64,000 bases of DNA from Diphasiastrum complanatum (GCA_029204225.1 CM055092.1:100966433-101030432); one strand, 5' to 3'; counted from the stretch's first letter, positions 13,558 through 25,133 are shown. The notes: a model not told the origin generated them from the letters alone. Made by a program: numbers and translations.

Positions 13558-13954
13558 GCGCAGATCTGGTTGTGTGTGCTGCGTCCATTCAAGAAATCAG
13601 GAGAGATCTCAAAATACTGTGGATTAGGCAATTGTCGATAAGCCACCATTGAACAGAACATCCGATATACTTACGCACTCAACCAAAAGAAAGGCAGGTA
13701 TTTAGCTCAAGTAATACAAAACCATAAATCTTATTTAAGTTTTATTATCTTGGCAGCAACATCATAGATAGATACGAACTCAGTAATCCGACACAAAGTG
13801 ATTACAGTCAGGTGATCCAACAGCAATGATCACACTAACAGTAACAACAGCATAATTAACGCTATACTATAACTATAACGAGCTTCAATTAGTGACATCA
13901 TCGGGATGCATCATGCCGATAATTATTTATAAAATAAGATGATTACTATAAATC

Positions 13955-14335
13955 TTAGGACCAATTTCCAGTGCCTTTACCAGTCCCTTTGACGTTCTTG
14001 ATAGCCCCAGCTTCGAGAAAACCCAGCTTCTTGTCTTTATCATCAAAGAAGGAAACAATGAATTTATCGCTTTTTGAGTCGAAGGAGAAGGTAACCGTGT
14101 TTTTGTAGAGCTTAGACGCGTCATCGGCGTACAATCTGCCGGTAAACGAAGCCACTTCAGAAGATTCAGTGTCAACGGTGGCAGAACCTTCAAAACTTTT
14201 GCTCCCGACACTGATGTCGAGAGACAGGTACTGAGTGGCTGTCTCTGCTTTTCCGCTCACATCAGATTTGTAAAGCATCTCTGTGTGACTGAGAGGTACT
14301 GCTGGCACTGAGGTCGAGGGCAGTGTTTGCGCCAT
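13955..14335 (-). CDS. 126-residue orphan protein, beta-rich, single exon
   Basis: An intact frame from ATG (complement of 14333-14335) to TAA at 13955. The protein starts MAQTLPSTSVPAVPLSHTEM and ends KGTGKGTGNWS. It has no visible signal peptide, membrane segment or Cys. The middle alternates hydrophobic and Ser/Thr/Asp/Lys residues (YLSLDISVGSKSF, TVTFSFDSKSDKFIVSFFDD), which suggests a small all-beta cytosolic fold. A TATA box sits about 125 bases upstream, giving an expected 5' UTR of roughly 95 bases. After the stop the minus strand reads an AT-rich segment with TTATTTTATAAATAAT, a plausible polyadenylation region. Gene density around it is nil, and base composition is richer in GC than its neighbours. 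I do not recognise the family. A lectin-like or calycin-like protein is possible but unproven. The 94-codon overlapping frame is a shadow. Confidence 0.72.
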   Translation of the reverse strand: MAQTLPSTSVPAVPLSHTEMLYKSDVSGKAETATQYLSLDISVGSKSFEGSATVDTESSEVASFTGRLYADDASKLYKNTVTFSFDSKSDKFIVSFFDDKDKKLGFLEAGAIKNVKGTGKGTGNWS

Positions 14336-14459
14336 TTTTGAAATTAAAGTTGAATGGGATGAAGATCAGATGAGCAGCTGAATCAATCGAGTCGAGAGTA
14401 CTGAGAGCGCTGAGATCAATTTTACGCTTGCAAGTGAGAGCGAGAGTGAACCAGATTTC

Positions 14460-14467
14460 TTATATAG
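14460..14467 (-). promoter_or_regulatory. TATA box of the 126-residue gene
   Basis: Minus strand CTATATAA within GGCCTATATAAGAAATC, about 125 bases before the start codon. A transcription start near 14430-14435 would give a normal plant 5' UTR. Confidence 0.68.
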
Positions 14468-14470
14468 GCC

Positions 14471-14620
14471 TCAAGCCTCCTCAGGCAAGCCTCCTCAGGC
14501 AGCTAAAAAAAAAAAACATGCCTACAAGGGCCCCGGCCGCCTGGTCCTGATATACCCGCCGCGCGCTCTCCCCGCCTCCGGCCGCTCCGGTGCACCGGGC
14601 CCCTCACGACGCTATGAAAT
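14471..14620 (-). promoter_or_regulatory. GC-rich upstream segment with short repeats
   Basis: Immediately upstream of the TATA box are two copies of AAGCCTCCTCAGGC, then an A12 run, then a ~100-bp segment rich in CCGG, GCGCGC and CCGCC. This is far more GC-rich than the rest of the region and looks like a CpG-rich promoter-proximal segment. Specific factors cannot be assigned. Confidence 0.45.
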
Positions 14621-15548
14621 CATTTTTTATGTCAACGTCACATCATTTCATTTAATACATGGATTTCTAGTTTATTAATAAACCCAACTTGTAGAGTCTA
14701 AAATTCATATGCCTTTTTTTTCTATTTTGGTTTTTTTCACCTTTTAGAGTCCTTTTTAACTCAGAATTCAAAACAATAGAACAGAAATGGAGAGCACTAA
14801 AACTACCAAACTCTTATAGTTCCAGCAATTACAAGAACTCACTCACAAAAAAATGTAACAAGTGTCAATGAGAAAAGAAATTGCTCCACACCTCTGCTAT
14901 CCCACTCACTTAGGGTTTTGGAATAAGAGAAATCATATTCAAACCACCTCCTTATATAACAAACATCTTGCTCAATGACATAGAAATTGACTAAGTAAGG
15001 AGGCAAGAATCGTAGGTATATTAAAACAAATATTGACCATAGAGGTGATCTAACCATAGATAGAGCAACCTATCCTATCATGTTTGTGACATCATTGTCA
15101 CAAGTTTTGACTCTATAGTATATATCTTCTTCAAGTCTAATATAATTGTAAGATTGGACTCTAACAATTATTGCACGCGCTTTGAAGAGATTGGACCTTG
15201 CATGGTTTCTTGGGGTATCATGTATTGTTGACTAGTGATGCTACGCGCTAACATTTTCAAATGTATTATGATCAAGGGCATGTACATGAGTAAGAATAAG
15301 CTTTTCAACTTGCATATTGCGACCATGTGAGAGTTGGTCAGCCTATAATTAATATTTCTACTTGAGTGTTAAAACAGTGGGAATCTGGACATGTTTTGAA
15401 CGTTAGAAGTGGATTTTACAATTTTCAAATTGTAATCTTCAAACCACATTGTGAATCTATAGTTTATATTACTTCATAAGTGTTACAATAGAGTGGTTAA
15501 GAGTATGATTATATATCTTTATAGTGGATTTTATGGAAATGACAGATG

Positions 15549-15550
<2 letters not shown>

Positions 15551-15611
<61 letters not shown>
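15551..15611. repeat. (AT)n microsatellite, ~61 bp
   Basis: Uninterrupted alternating AT. Confidence 0.97.
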
Positions 15612-15613
<2 letters not shown>

Positions 15614-15847
15614 TAAAATAATAAGTGCCTATAGATAAGGGTTCTCTAGTTGCCTATCTTGGTGCAATGAGTGTCAGTCATGGCTTTTATACGTAATATA
15701 ATATTGTCGAGTGATAAAATATCACTATGTGATGTTCATGACAAATTGCAATGAAGTTTTAGAATTCTATTTACCACTAGACTTTATTTGAGATACAAAA
15801 AAGCTCAAAAATCTACATGGTCTTGGACACCCAAGGATGATATGATA

Positions 15848-15869
15848 CCCCCCCCCCCCCCCCCCCCCC
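15848..15869. repeat. Poly-C tract, 22 bases
   Basis: An unbroken run of C, unusual in an AT-rich region. True length is uncertain because homopolymers are error-prone. A second such run (17 C) is at 53176-53192. Confidence 0.9.
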
Positions 15870-16633
15870 TCGAGGACACACACAGACACGAGAAAAAAAT
15901 ATGAAAAAAGTTGATCGTGGATTGTGTCTTATATATGTTTCATTTACGCATGTGAGTCTTCTTTGCTCCAATGTTTTCGGACGTGCAAAGGACATGTATC
16001 CTTGCATGATTGGTCCGTACAAATGACACGTGTCTTTGCATGGTTGGTTCGTACATTCACACATGCGAAGACCGTTTGACCACACGTGCGAGAGTTATGG
16101 GATATAAGAGGTAGAATCCATAGGCCATTTTCATGTTTTAAAACTTTTTTTTTTTTGAGATCACTACAACAAGACGCGTGATCACCAAAACTTGAATCAC
16201 ATATCACCATCTGGACTGAACGGTAGGGGTGAAAGACCACCTGTAATTGATATCGATATCCCATAAATACAATGAATATTAGCCCACATTACAACATTGT
16301 AGAACATTTTCGACCCTAAACTCAAGGCTTTTCTTAAGCAATTTTTTTAGAAAAAAAGTCCTCTTACAAAGGTATATCCAATGGTAGATCCGTTGATAAG
16401 AGACCCTCGAAATTTGCATTATGACCAAAGGAATATCAGAGGAATTTACTCGTTAACAAAGAGTATTTTTTGAGGGATATTTTGAGATCTCTCGAAATTT
16501 CCAATGGGGCCCGGGGTATCTGAGATATTTGACCCCTGCTAACAAAGAGTAGTTTGTGAGGGTTATTTCGAGGACTATACAGGACAATGCTATGATGATT
16601 ATTCCAAGGGCATAGGAATAAAAAAAAATTAGA

Positions 16634-16667
16634 ATAGAATGGAACCAGTGTACTGGTTCCATTCTAT
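16634..16667. repeat. Perfect 34-bp inverted repeat
   Basis: Two 16-base arms, ATAGAATGGAACCAGT and its exact complement, separated by GT. Single-stranded DNA or RNA would form a perfect 16-bp stem. No flanking duplication is obvious. Confidence 0.95.
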
Positions 16668-17598
16668 CTTAAAAATTGACTCCATCCAACGCCTGGAGTC
16701 TTCTGCACCACTTCTTAAGCAGGTAAGCAAAATCATTTTTTTATAATTTTTATTAAAAAAATTGCAAATATTGAAGTTACGTTTCATGCAATGAAAGACT
16801 TATGAAATACAATTATGATTAACAAAATAGTCGTTCATAAATGGTCCAACTACTGAAATATATTACAAACTAAATCAGTAGGCATACATATGTATGTGCT
16901 AGAATGAAAAATCTAATTATATCCAGTTGAGTCGTCTGGCCATGGACATTAGACTCATGTGACTACGATGCATAGAATTGGGACTGCGGTACCTACATGC
17001 AACAAATATGAATCAACGCTCTGAGAAATGTGCTGAGAGGGAAACACGTGGTGAGAGTGAGAGTTAGGCCAAATCCATGACTAGGAGACATGTCACGAGA
17101 CATAATGGATGAAGGGAGGGATAAATGTTGCAACTTTAGAAATTGCAACTTTGTTTATTGCAAGAAAGAAGTTCAAATAAATAAGTTTCATTTAGTAACT
17201 AGTTCGGGGCTCTAAAGAATATCATTCCATTTGAGTACAATTTTGACAAAGTGTGGAGTATGTCAAGGCAACAAGCACTTCTTACTTGAAATCCAGTGGC
17301 ATTTGGACATGCGAATGATCCAGATTGGGTCATCGGCTTCGCTCAGTGTCACAAAATTTTTGAATTAGAGTGCTCTGGAAAAATTAATTATGCAATCCTT
17401 CAAGCCGACTGGTCAAAGGGTGCCTGAATCAACAATCATGATTCATTCTTCTGCTACAAAAATAATAGCTTCTTTATATGTAATTTTCAAGTTCACAAGG
17501 CCCCAAGACTCTCACTCTCTTGGCAGTTCTAATAAAATACATGGACTTCTATCATTCATATCATAGCTCTGAACAATGATGTTTTTAAATGAGACAAT

Positions 17599-17625
17599 AC
17601 ACACACACACACACACACACACACA
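17599..17625. repeat. (AC)n microsatellite
   Basis: About 13 AC repeats. It is followed by GTTGACGGGCAAC and CGGCCGATGAT text that recurs in weaker form at 22099-22135. Confidence 0.93.
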
Positions 17626-18114
17626 GTGCCTGTCGTTGACGGGCAACAGAGGCCGAGATAGGTGGCGGCCGATGATTTGGATCATGGCCGATCTCGCACA
17701 TCTCGCATCTCGAATATGTATGTGTGTGTATTCATGAGAGTGCATATATCTATGCATGCGTGTGTGTATGAGTGAGAGTGTTCATGTATGAGTGAGAGTG
17801 TGCATGTGTACATGTATGTTTTTGTACATGCATGTGCATGTATGTGTATGTTTTGTTCGTATATTTTAGAAGACCGTGCTCTGAATTTCAAAATTTTAAT
17901 GTGTTTATAATCACATGCAATGCAAACTTCAAAAGATTAGCCACTTTGAGCTATTTATGCGTACAAACATGTAAAGCCATTCTATGTGTAAAATATATGT
18001 AAAACCACATATTCACTATAAAAAATGTGTGAAAGATGCATTAGTATGTGTACAACATTGAGTTAAGTGCAAATCAATCAAGAAAGGAAGACATTCCACA
18101 TACATAAAATTTGA

Positions 18115-18150
18115 ATCTATTATATATATATATATATATATATAATAGAT
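18115..18150. repeat. 36-bp perfect palindrome around (TA)n
   Basis: ATCTAT, a TA run, then ATAGAT. The whole 36-bp tract equals its reverse complement. It lies just beyond the 3' side of the minus-strand Helitron remains, but I do not see a CTRR terminus that would make it the Helitron end hairpin. Confidence 0.85.
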
Positions 18151-18155
18151 AAAAA

Positions 18156-18500
18156 TCAATAATTCTCCAAAAACTCTTCCCACGAATCACATCCAAAGCC
18201 TTGGGAGCACACCAAGGTATATATCATCTGTGATGCATTAGTAATATCTACAACCAATACTGCTCTATAAACGTGTGTTAGATTTTGTGCTAACAAATCC
18301 ACATCTAATAACATATGGTGTTCTCGTGGAACCAAATATCTAACGTCTTGTAAATCCTTTAAAAACTTCGCGTATAGTTGCAACAACCAAATAATTGTGC
18401 AGATGTGTTCGCCATTGTGCAAAACAAACTGCTCCATAAAGTCCCGCATGAACGTTCGTCGATTGACAATGACCTTCACCATCTGCAAAAGCATACACAC
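18156..18500 (-). CDS. Unrecognised 114-codon frame next to Helitron helicase
   Basis: Begins MCMLLQMVKVIVNRRTF and ends with SQGFGCDSWEEFLENY. Composition is protein-like. It follows the helicase C-terminus (18872) on the same strand, so it may be a Helitron-carried exon or a captured host fragment. No motif identifies it. It could also be chance. Confidence 0.25.
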   Translation of the reverse strand: MCMLLQMVKVIVNRRTFMRDFMEQFVLHNGEHICTIIWLLQLYAKFLKDLQDVRYLVPREHHMLLDVDLLAQNLTHVYRAVLVVDITNASQMIYTLVCSQGFGCDSWEEFLENY

Positions 18501-18871
18501 TTGTTAATTTAATGCAATTACCTAAAACATAGTCAATAGCAAATTGGAATGAAAATACTTGCTCGTTCCAACAGCCTGCTCGACGAAATCTACAAAAAAG
18601 AAATACAATGTTAGCATAAGCCTTATGTCAAATCAAATACTGAACTCAAAATCCTGACTATACCCAAGAACCTCCTTCTACACAACCTTCTCTGTGTACA
18701 AAATTTGACAAATTTTTCTCTCCAAATCTAACTATAACTCTAATTCTAACTCTACACTAACTCTATCCTACATCTCAAATGCTAAGTCTAAATTCAATTT
18801 TAACTCTAACTGTACATTGCATCTCAAAACCATAAACCATAAACATCACTTCAAACTTACTACTACAACAC

Positions 18872-20146
18872 TTATGAATACACAATGTTCTGAGTGTACC
18901 TCGCCACTTCATCCACATCCGTAAATCGATTGTCCTTGTCAATAATCAGCACAAAAAGACTTGCTGCATTTTACACTCTCGAAAGTGCAATATGTAGATG
19001 CCAATGACTAAACACAGGCCTCAAGGAAAATACAACCAATCGTGTCCATAGTTTGCCCCTGTGCTTTGTTTATTGTCATGGCAAATGCTTCTCTGATAGG
19101 AAACTGGACTCTCTGCAATTCAAACGGTATATTCGAATAGCTTGGCACTATAGGAATACGTGGAATAAGGACTCTACTCCCTATATTCTTCCCAGTCACT
19201 ATCTTCACCTCTATGACCTGTCTATCCAATCTGAGGATGATCAATCTTGTGCCATTGCACAATCCCTTGTGCGATGCTATCGATCGTAACAACATCACAA
19301 TCATCCCAAGCTTCAACACCAACTTATGTGGAGGACACCCACTCGGTTGCAGGATATTCAGATACTCTATAGGGTGGACATTAGAGCCCTCACACTCAAC
19401 AATACTATTGGCACTATAATAAGTGAAAATGTCACCTGGAAGCTACTCAATAACCCTCGCATTGATCTCATCCACATCTTTGTTCAATGGGGTCAATATT
19501 GCACTTCTAAAAAACTCAAGATCCTTAAAATGTCGTGCAACATCAGAAAATGTGAATGAAATCAATTCGCCCACATCACGCATCCTTAGGCACATGCCCT
19601 TTGGTAGGAAAATCAGGTCCAAATCACGATGCACGAATATGGGCTCACAATCATCTCCCACAACAAATAATCTGCAAACCTCAACTGCTCATCCTTATTG
19701 CCACCCTCCACGCCCATGACGCACATGTTCTTTGTCAATTTGTGCACCTCTATGTGTTTTCACAAATGCGAACACTTCAGCGAAGCATTGACAATCTGCG
19801 CTCGGTAGCACACGGTACCACTGGTAGAATCTGTCAAAAATCACCCCCGAAAACAACTGGAACTCCTCCGAATGGAGCGTCGATACTCAACATATCTCAT
19901 AGAGATCGATCTACACACTCTATAGCATATTTAGGTGCCATGGGAGCCTCATCCCAAATGATTAGTTGACATGCCATCAAAAGCATACCTAACGTAGATT
20001 GCTTGGAAATGTTGCATGTTGAGCTCTCATTCAATTCCGTCGGAGGAATTTTAAACTGAGAGTGTGCGGTCCTACCACCTTTCATCAATAGTGCAACAAT
20101 CCTACACAATGCAACTGCCAATGCTATCTACCCTTGTGCACCAGTC
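18872..20146 (-). pseudogene. Helitron helicase (Pif1-like) C-terminal part, decayed
   Basis: Read on the minus strand, the motifs of the plant Helitron RepHel helicase appear in order: GGRTAHSQFKIP, LIIWDEAPMAPK (Walker B), FGGVPVVFGGDF, AILTPLNKDVDEIN, then KGLCNGTRLIILRL, RVLIPRIPI, FAMTINKAQGQT, SHWHLHIALSRV and finally the usual closing TQNIVY before a stop at 18872. Walker A is missing, because homology stops near 20146 just before the expected GxGGTGKT. A TGA replaces the Arg after GGDF (complement of 19834-19836), a CGA-to-TGA change. Other stops and frame changes follow. In active Helitrons this domain unwinds DNA during rolling-circle transposition. This copy cannot. A stand-alone host Pif1 gene is unlikely given the Helitron-specific motifs. 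Confidence 0.87.
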
Positions 20147-20217
20147 GGCGCCAGCGGTCGGCCGAAATACAGAGTGCACGAATTACAATTACTTCAAATC
20201 TTTAGATGATGTTTTGA

Positions 20218-20300
20218 GTCATTTCAAAATTTGAGTCGTTCCAAAATTCGAGTTCGTTAAAAAATTTGAGTTTGTCCAAATATTTGAGTTTGTTCCAACA
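20218..20300. repeat. ~18-bp degenerate tandem repeat
   Basis: Four units of the type TTTGAGTYNGTTCNAAAA, adjacent to the break point of the Helitron helicase. Spacing is 17-19 bp. Confidence 0.6.
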
Positions 20301-21740
20301 TGCCCTAAAATTGCCGTAAATAGCATTCATTTCAAAAGTCTAAAGGCTAAGCATACCATTCAATATGACAGAATAAGTTAAAGCATTTGTTTTTAGCAGA
20401 TGTTTTCAAACATAAATGCTATCACATAATCGCAGTCTAGCAAAGATTGCTTGTGGTGAATGTAATTCTGACGATCTACGAATAAGCCAAGAAGTGTTCG
20501 TTTTTCCCTCCCCATGCGGGGTGGCAATGAGATGCTATCCTTGTGGAATAGTTCTATGCAATACTGGAGTGGTGTTGTCTAGGACACAAACCAAAGATTG
20601 TATATGGTCTCCCCAGGAGCTGTAACTTACACTCTCAACGTCATTCTTGAGATAGTCAAGGAAACATGTAAATCATGGCTAATATCACTATTAGAACGAA
20701 CATGAATTGATCGCTTATTGCCTATCATAAACTTAGAACTTGGATCGGCCAAATTCTAAACATTTTCATAATGTTTAGATTTATGGGACCATAGACCACC
20801 ACTGCACATAGCTCTATGTATTTAAATAATCAGTTTTAAAAAAATCAAAAGCTTGGAAGTATGTAAAACTTCTGTAAAATTAGGTGAGTAACCAATTAGT
20901 ACATCGTTCAGGGTTTCAAATTCCTGCTTCATATTTTCAATTGAAATAATGACATGATATATACTATATATTGTAAAAGACCTTCAAATGTGCATCAAAG
21001 GATTGTGAAGCTGCAATTGAGAGTTACGAAAACAGAGGTTGTATACAAAAAAACAGTAAGCTCTTGACCTCACACTTTTCTAAACTCTATTAGATGACTT
21101 TTTGGGTTTGCAAAATTTAGTTCAATTATTTGACTGAATTGGAAATGTTCCAAGAAATGCCATGCATGATTACCATATTCGGCAGTAGCCTGTTATAAAA
21201 AAACATCCAGAAATGTTGCCTTTATCTCCTCAGATTGACTTACATGATGCATTCCTCTACCACAAACATGAGGAACTTTGTACAAAAGCTACAAAATTGG
21301 TAAGATGAGGAAGAAAGCCATGGTAGCAATAGTCAACAAAGCTTGCAGTACAACATACATAACAACATGATTATTATCTCCCAACAGCCCACTCAACCAC
21401 CACCAGACATTGTTAGCTCACAGCCTCAATGTGGCAGATACTCACTGATCTTGAAGGAGATTTTTGCAAAATTAAATTGTATTTCCAATGGGCAATTAAT
21501 CGCACTTCTGCTGTTAGTCAATCGTTGATTGCAAAGGCACATTTCTATAGCAAACCATTGCATTCCCATTAAGTAGAGATCAAGCCACTTTTTGACCAAA
21601 AGATGAGCACATTTGCTTGACTCCTGCATCACAAAGTTACTTTCAAAGTAAGAGACACACCACCCAATATATTTCTCAATTAGTTTTTGTATAAGTAGAA
21701 AACATGGAGCAATAGCACTAAGACTATCTTTTCAAACAAA

Positions 21741-21741
<1 letters not shown>
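20301..21741. other. Non-coding stretch
   Basis: No recognisable gene, RNA or element end. Short frames have no motifs. Confidence 0.45.
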
Positions 21742-21771
<30 letters not shown>

Positions 21772-21839
21772 CTATGTGGTGTGTGTTGTGCGTGTGTTTG
21801 TGTATATGTGTATTTGTGTGTGTGCTGTGTTTGTGTGCA

Positions 21840-21927
<88 letters not shown>
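21742..21927. repeat. (GT)n microsatellite block
   Basis: A 28-bp GT run (21742-21769), an impure GT-rich spacer, then a long pure GT run (about 21844-21927). Cys-Val frames across it are artefacts. Confidence 0.96.
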
Positions 21928-21930
<3 letters not shown>

Positions 21931-22189
21931 AGGGTAAGGGTTAGAGTGGGTCTTTATGGATGTGTGTGTGCGTGTGTTTGGGTTGAGCTCAGGATCTCAG
22001 CAAAGCCCAAAAAATGCTTTGCATGTTAGTGCTAAAACTTTTCATAAAATATTTTGCAAGATAGCATATATTACAGTAGCAGACGACCATTTAGAACTTG
22101 TTGACGGGGCGGCCGACGATCTGGGTGATGATCGATGAGTGGGACACTAGTTAGGTAGGTAAAACAAATGGATTTGAGGATGAGCATCG

Positions 22190-22272
22190 AATTCCAACAG
22201 AGTTTTCATCTAACTTCTTCCTATCATCTTTGGGAACATGGACATAGGATGTACAACCAAACACATAGCTTG
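22190..22272 (-). pseudogene. copia integrase C-terminal sliver
   Basis: On the minus strand this reads VFGCTSYVHVPKDDRKKL, the signature that follows the integrase core in plant copia elements. Only about 28 codons remain. It lies between the gypsy integrase remnant and unassigned sequence, so it is a separate fragment. Confidence 0.72.
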
Positions 22273-22514
22273 CTCTAGCTCTCCTCCAATTGTTGTTCAC
22301 GTAGATCATACTCTAGTTGCTCTAGCTTGCTCTGGCACTCCTCCAATTGTTGTTCACATGGAGCCATAATTCACTTTAGTCCCTCTGCCAAGGATCGACT
22401 CAAAATAGCTAAGCAATTGGGATGGATGTATGTTGTACTAGAACAAACTTGAGGTCTACATGTCTCAATAGCTTCAGTTCAATGCCTATACTACAAGTTA
22501 GTCTCTAATCACTC

Positions 22515-23114
22515 TCTACCCACTTGGTGGCGTAATCAGTTGCTATCAAGATATAGTGTGCCTGGGTATTCTTTGCTGCTGGGCTGATGGGCCCAACAAA
22601 ATCTATACCCCACTTATGGAAGGCTTCGCCTTCTATAATGGGTGTCAGCGAGGTAAAGTCTGTTTTTGTATTCTTTTTGGCTAGTTGGCAAACATCACAT
22701 GTTTTAATGATAGCAAAGGTATTCTTAAACAGTGATGGCCACCATAAGCCCGCTATGAGGATGATTTTAGCAGTTGCTTCAGCTGAGAAGTGACCGCCGC
22801 CAATGCCCTCATATGCCTGAGATATGATAGGACATATCTCAGATTCATAAGCACATCTACGTATAATACTGTCAATGCCCCTTTTATATAATTGTCCTGC
22901 TATGAGTTGAAAGGGTGCTGCTTTTAGTAAAAAAATTCTTTTTTGCTACTGTACTTAGGCCTTCTTTGAGTTTGTCGGTGGTTAGAAACTGAGTGATTTC
23001 CTCATCCCACAAGGGAGTGGCATCGATTGGAAAAAGGCATGCATTAGAAAGATCGTTGTTGACTGGTGCATCAACCTTTTCAGCATTGGAAAGTTTGGAA
23101 AGGTGATCAACCAT
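22515..23114 (-). pseudogene. Ty3/gypsy H2C2 zinc-binding domain and integrase start (frameshifted)
   Basis: Minus strand. The frame from 23114 (linker after RNase H) shifts at an A7 run (22929-22935). It then continues as [49 protein letters not shown] (the His-His-Cys-Cys zinc module), then [11 protein letters not shown] (first integrase catalytic Asp) and [11 protein letters not shown]. It is lost near 22515. The second and third catalytic residues are absent. Confidence 0.86.
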
Positions 23115-23144
23115 GAAATGCTGGGTTCCTTTCCTAACAACTAC

Positions 23145-23480
23145 TCAGAAATTAAATTCCTCGATTATTAATAGCCATCGAGCTATACGTCCCGTTTTAC
23201 AAGATTTATTAACAATATATAACAAGGCTTGATGATATGTGTAGAATGCAAAGGTTTGGCCTAGTAAATAGTGTCTGAATTGTTGTACGGCGTAGGCCAT
23301 GGCCAGTGCTTCTCTCTCAGTTGTTGTATAGTTTACTTCAGCAGACACCAATTGCTTGCTCAAGAAACGTATCTAAAAATCCTTTTCGTATTCGTCTGGT
23401 TGTGCTAGGAGACCCCCTATGGCATACTTACTTGCGTCGGTATGCACATGGAATTCCTTAGTGTAATATGGGGAACGAAG
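23145..23480 (-). pseudogene. Ty3/gypsy RNase H (broken)
   Basis: Minus strand. It reads FHVHTDASKYAIGGLLAQ (first catalytic Asp), a TAG at the complement of 23373-23375, then FLSKQLVSAEVNYTTTERE (catalytic Glu), QQFRHYLLGQ and VNKSCKTGRIARWL. The order and spacing fit gypsy RNase H between RT and the zinc module. Confidence 0.87.
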
Positions 23481-23625
23481 TATGGGTGTAGTAGTAAGTG
23501 TTGTTTTCACTCCTCAAAAGTTTTTTTACGTTCCTCGGTCCATCTAGGGTCTAGCACAACTAAATAAACGAGTCTCCCCTTACCGGCGTAGCCGATTATG
23601 AAGATGCGGTGATAGTTAGTGTGGC

Positions 23626-24163
23626 CTAGATGTAAACTTCCTTCACTGTTGCGGGTAGAGGCATCTCAACTATAACCTTGATCTTTGAAGGATATGTAGA
23701 AATACCATCTTTCGAAATGATGTGTCCAAGGAAAACCCCATGGGTTACCCAGATTTGACATTTCTCAGGGTTTAGTGAGATTCCAAACCTACGATAGCGA
23801 ATGAATATCTTCTCAAGGGCTTTGAGGTGCTTGTCTATAGAAGAATGTACACCCAAATCATCGAGATAAATCTCAACAATTTGATGTAACAAATCTTGAA
23901 ACACCATTCGCACGACGTGTTGGAACGTGGAAGGGGCATTGCATAAGCCAAAAGACATGACATTATAAGCATAAACGTCGTCTTCCGTGTCAAAGGCAGT
24001 TTTGTGTCTATCTTCTAGAGCAATTTGGACCAAAAAATAGCCACTAAACCCATCTAAGAAGCTGAAAGTTTCAGCTCCTGCCATTTCCTCAAGGATCTGC
24101 GTAGTTAAGGGTAAGGGAAAATGGTCTTTCTTTGTAACCGCATTAAGGTTTTTGAGATCAACT
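23626..24163 (-). pseudogene. Ty3/gypsy reverse transcriptase (3' two thirds)
   Basis: Minus strand. It begins VDLKNLNAVTKKDHFPLP and continues through FLDGFSGYFLVQIA, TAFDTEDDVYAYNVMSFGL, NAPSTFQ, the catalytic YLDD (complement of 23857-23868), LNPEKCQI and GVFLGHIISKDGI. The frame is open for 152 codons after a stop near 24166. Upstream fingers, protease and gag are cut off where the copia LTR begins (24174). Confidence 0.9.
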
Positions 24164-24173
24164 CAAAAATGCC

Positions 24174-24363
24174 AATACACTAAATTCTTGTACTTTTGCC
24201 ATTCTCTGTTGCTTAGCATGCTAGATTGTGGTTAAGCCATAACTTTTGTACTAGATCTTGCTAATCAATCTAGAATCAAGTTATTGTGCTAATCATAAAG
24301 CTTAATTAGATCCATCATACTTGTGGATCTTTCCCACACGTGTGAATTCTGGAAATTTTGTCA
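24174..24363 (+). repeat. 5' LTR remnant of copia element
   Basis: Matches the last ~208 bases of the 3' LTR (29706-29913) from AATACACTAAATTCTTG to GGAAATTTTGTCA. It lacks the U3 start. It contains the CACACGTGTG palindrome at 24335-24344. Confidence 0.95.
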
Positions 24364-24376
24364 TGGTATCAAAGCC
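24364..24376 (+). other. Primer-binding site
   Basis: TGGTATCAAAGCC begins at the base after the LTR end. It differs by one base from the canonical initiator-tRNA-Met PBS. Confidence 0.9.
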
Positions 24377-25133
24377 AAATTAAGCTTTGCATGCTAACAT
24401 CTCTGATTGTACAAGAAATTGAGAGCTAAATCAAGCAAAAAAGCAGTTTGACACTTTTGCTCACCTTTCTTTGAAGTGTGTTTGGATCAAATCGGATTTG
24501 GACTGAATTTTTAGACCTGAAAAGTGGTAGTACGGAATTCGGGAATTCCGCACGTGTGAAAATCGGATATTTTCATTCCCTTCTATCTCCTTGCTTGTAG
24601 ATCCAAAGATAGTGGTGTTATAGCTTGATGGAAAGCTTATGATGTGTATTTTCCATAAAAATTAAAATCAAATCAATCTGATATGTCAATCAAGAGTTAT
24701 AGGCTCTTAAAGAGGATAGGGATAGGTCCAAAATCCGAGTGACAACATTTTGATTTGATTCAACCTTGCTTTGTTCTGAAACCATTGTTTTGAGCATCCT
24801 ACACAAGAAAGTGAAGATCAAGACTAAGTTTGAAGTAATTGAACACCTTTGAGCCTTCTGAGTGTCAATAGTGTTTTCTTTGAAAGCATTTCACATGTGC
24901 CAAAAGTAGGGTTCAAACTTGCCAAAGTGTATCAATCCACTTTGTGTGTCTGATCTAGATAATCTTGTCTTGTGGAATATTTGAGATCCATCTCAAATAT
25001 AGTTGCAAGTGTTTCACATAGGAAGGTAGTACATCCTTGAAAATACCTATAGTGAAAGAGAGCAACAACATTAAGTCTGATTGGAACAAGCTCAAACATA
25101 TTGTAGTCCAATAACTAAGAAGTCTTCATCTAA

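Larger units (their letters stand above)
14621..18114. other. AT-rich spacer
   Basis: No gene seen. It contains an (AT)n tract (15551-15611), a C22 homopolymer (15848-15869), a diverged 86-bp-period duplication (16452-16580, key word TAACAAAGAGTA), a perfect hairpin (16634-16667), an (AC)n tract (17599-17625) and TGTATG-rich sequence (17720-17860). Confidence 0.5.

Noticed and set aside
13927-14211. 94-codon minus-strand frame overlapping the 126-residue gene
   Set aside because: It is the +1 register of the same sequence. It starts inside the gene, lacks its own promoter and has a composition typical of a shifted frame.
18115-18150. TA palindrome as the Helitron terminal hairpin
   Set aside because: No CTRR end or A/T insertion context follows. 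A simple TA microsatellite is sufficient.
21741-22029. Three overlapping Cys-Val-rich frames
   Set aside because: Artefacts of the GT microsatellite in all registers.
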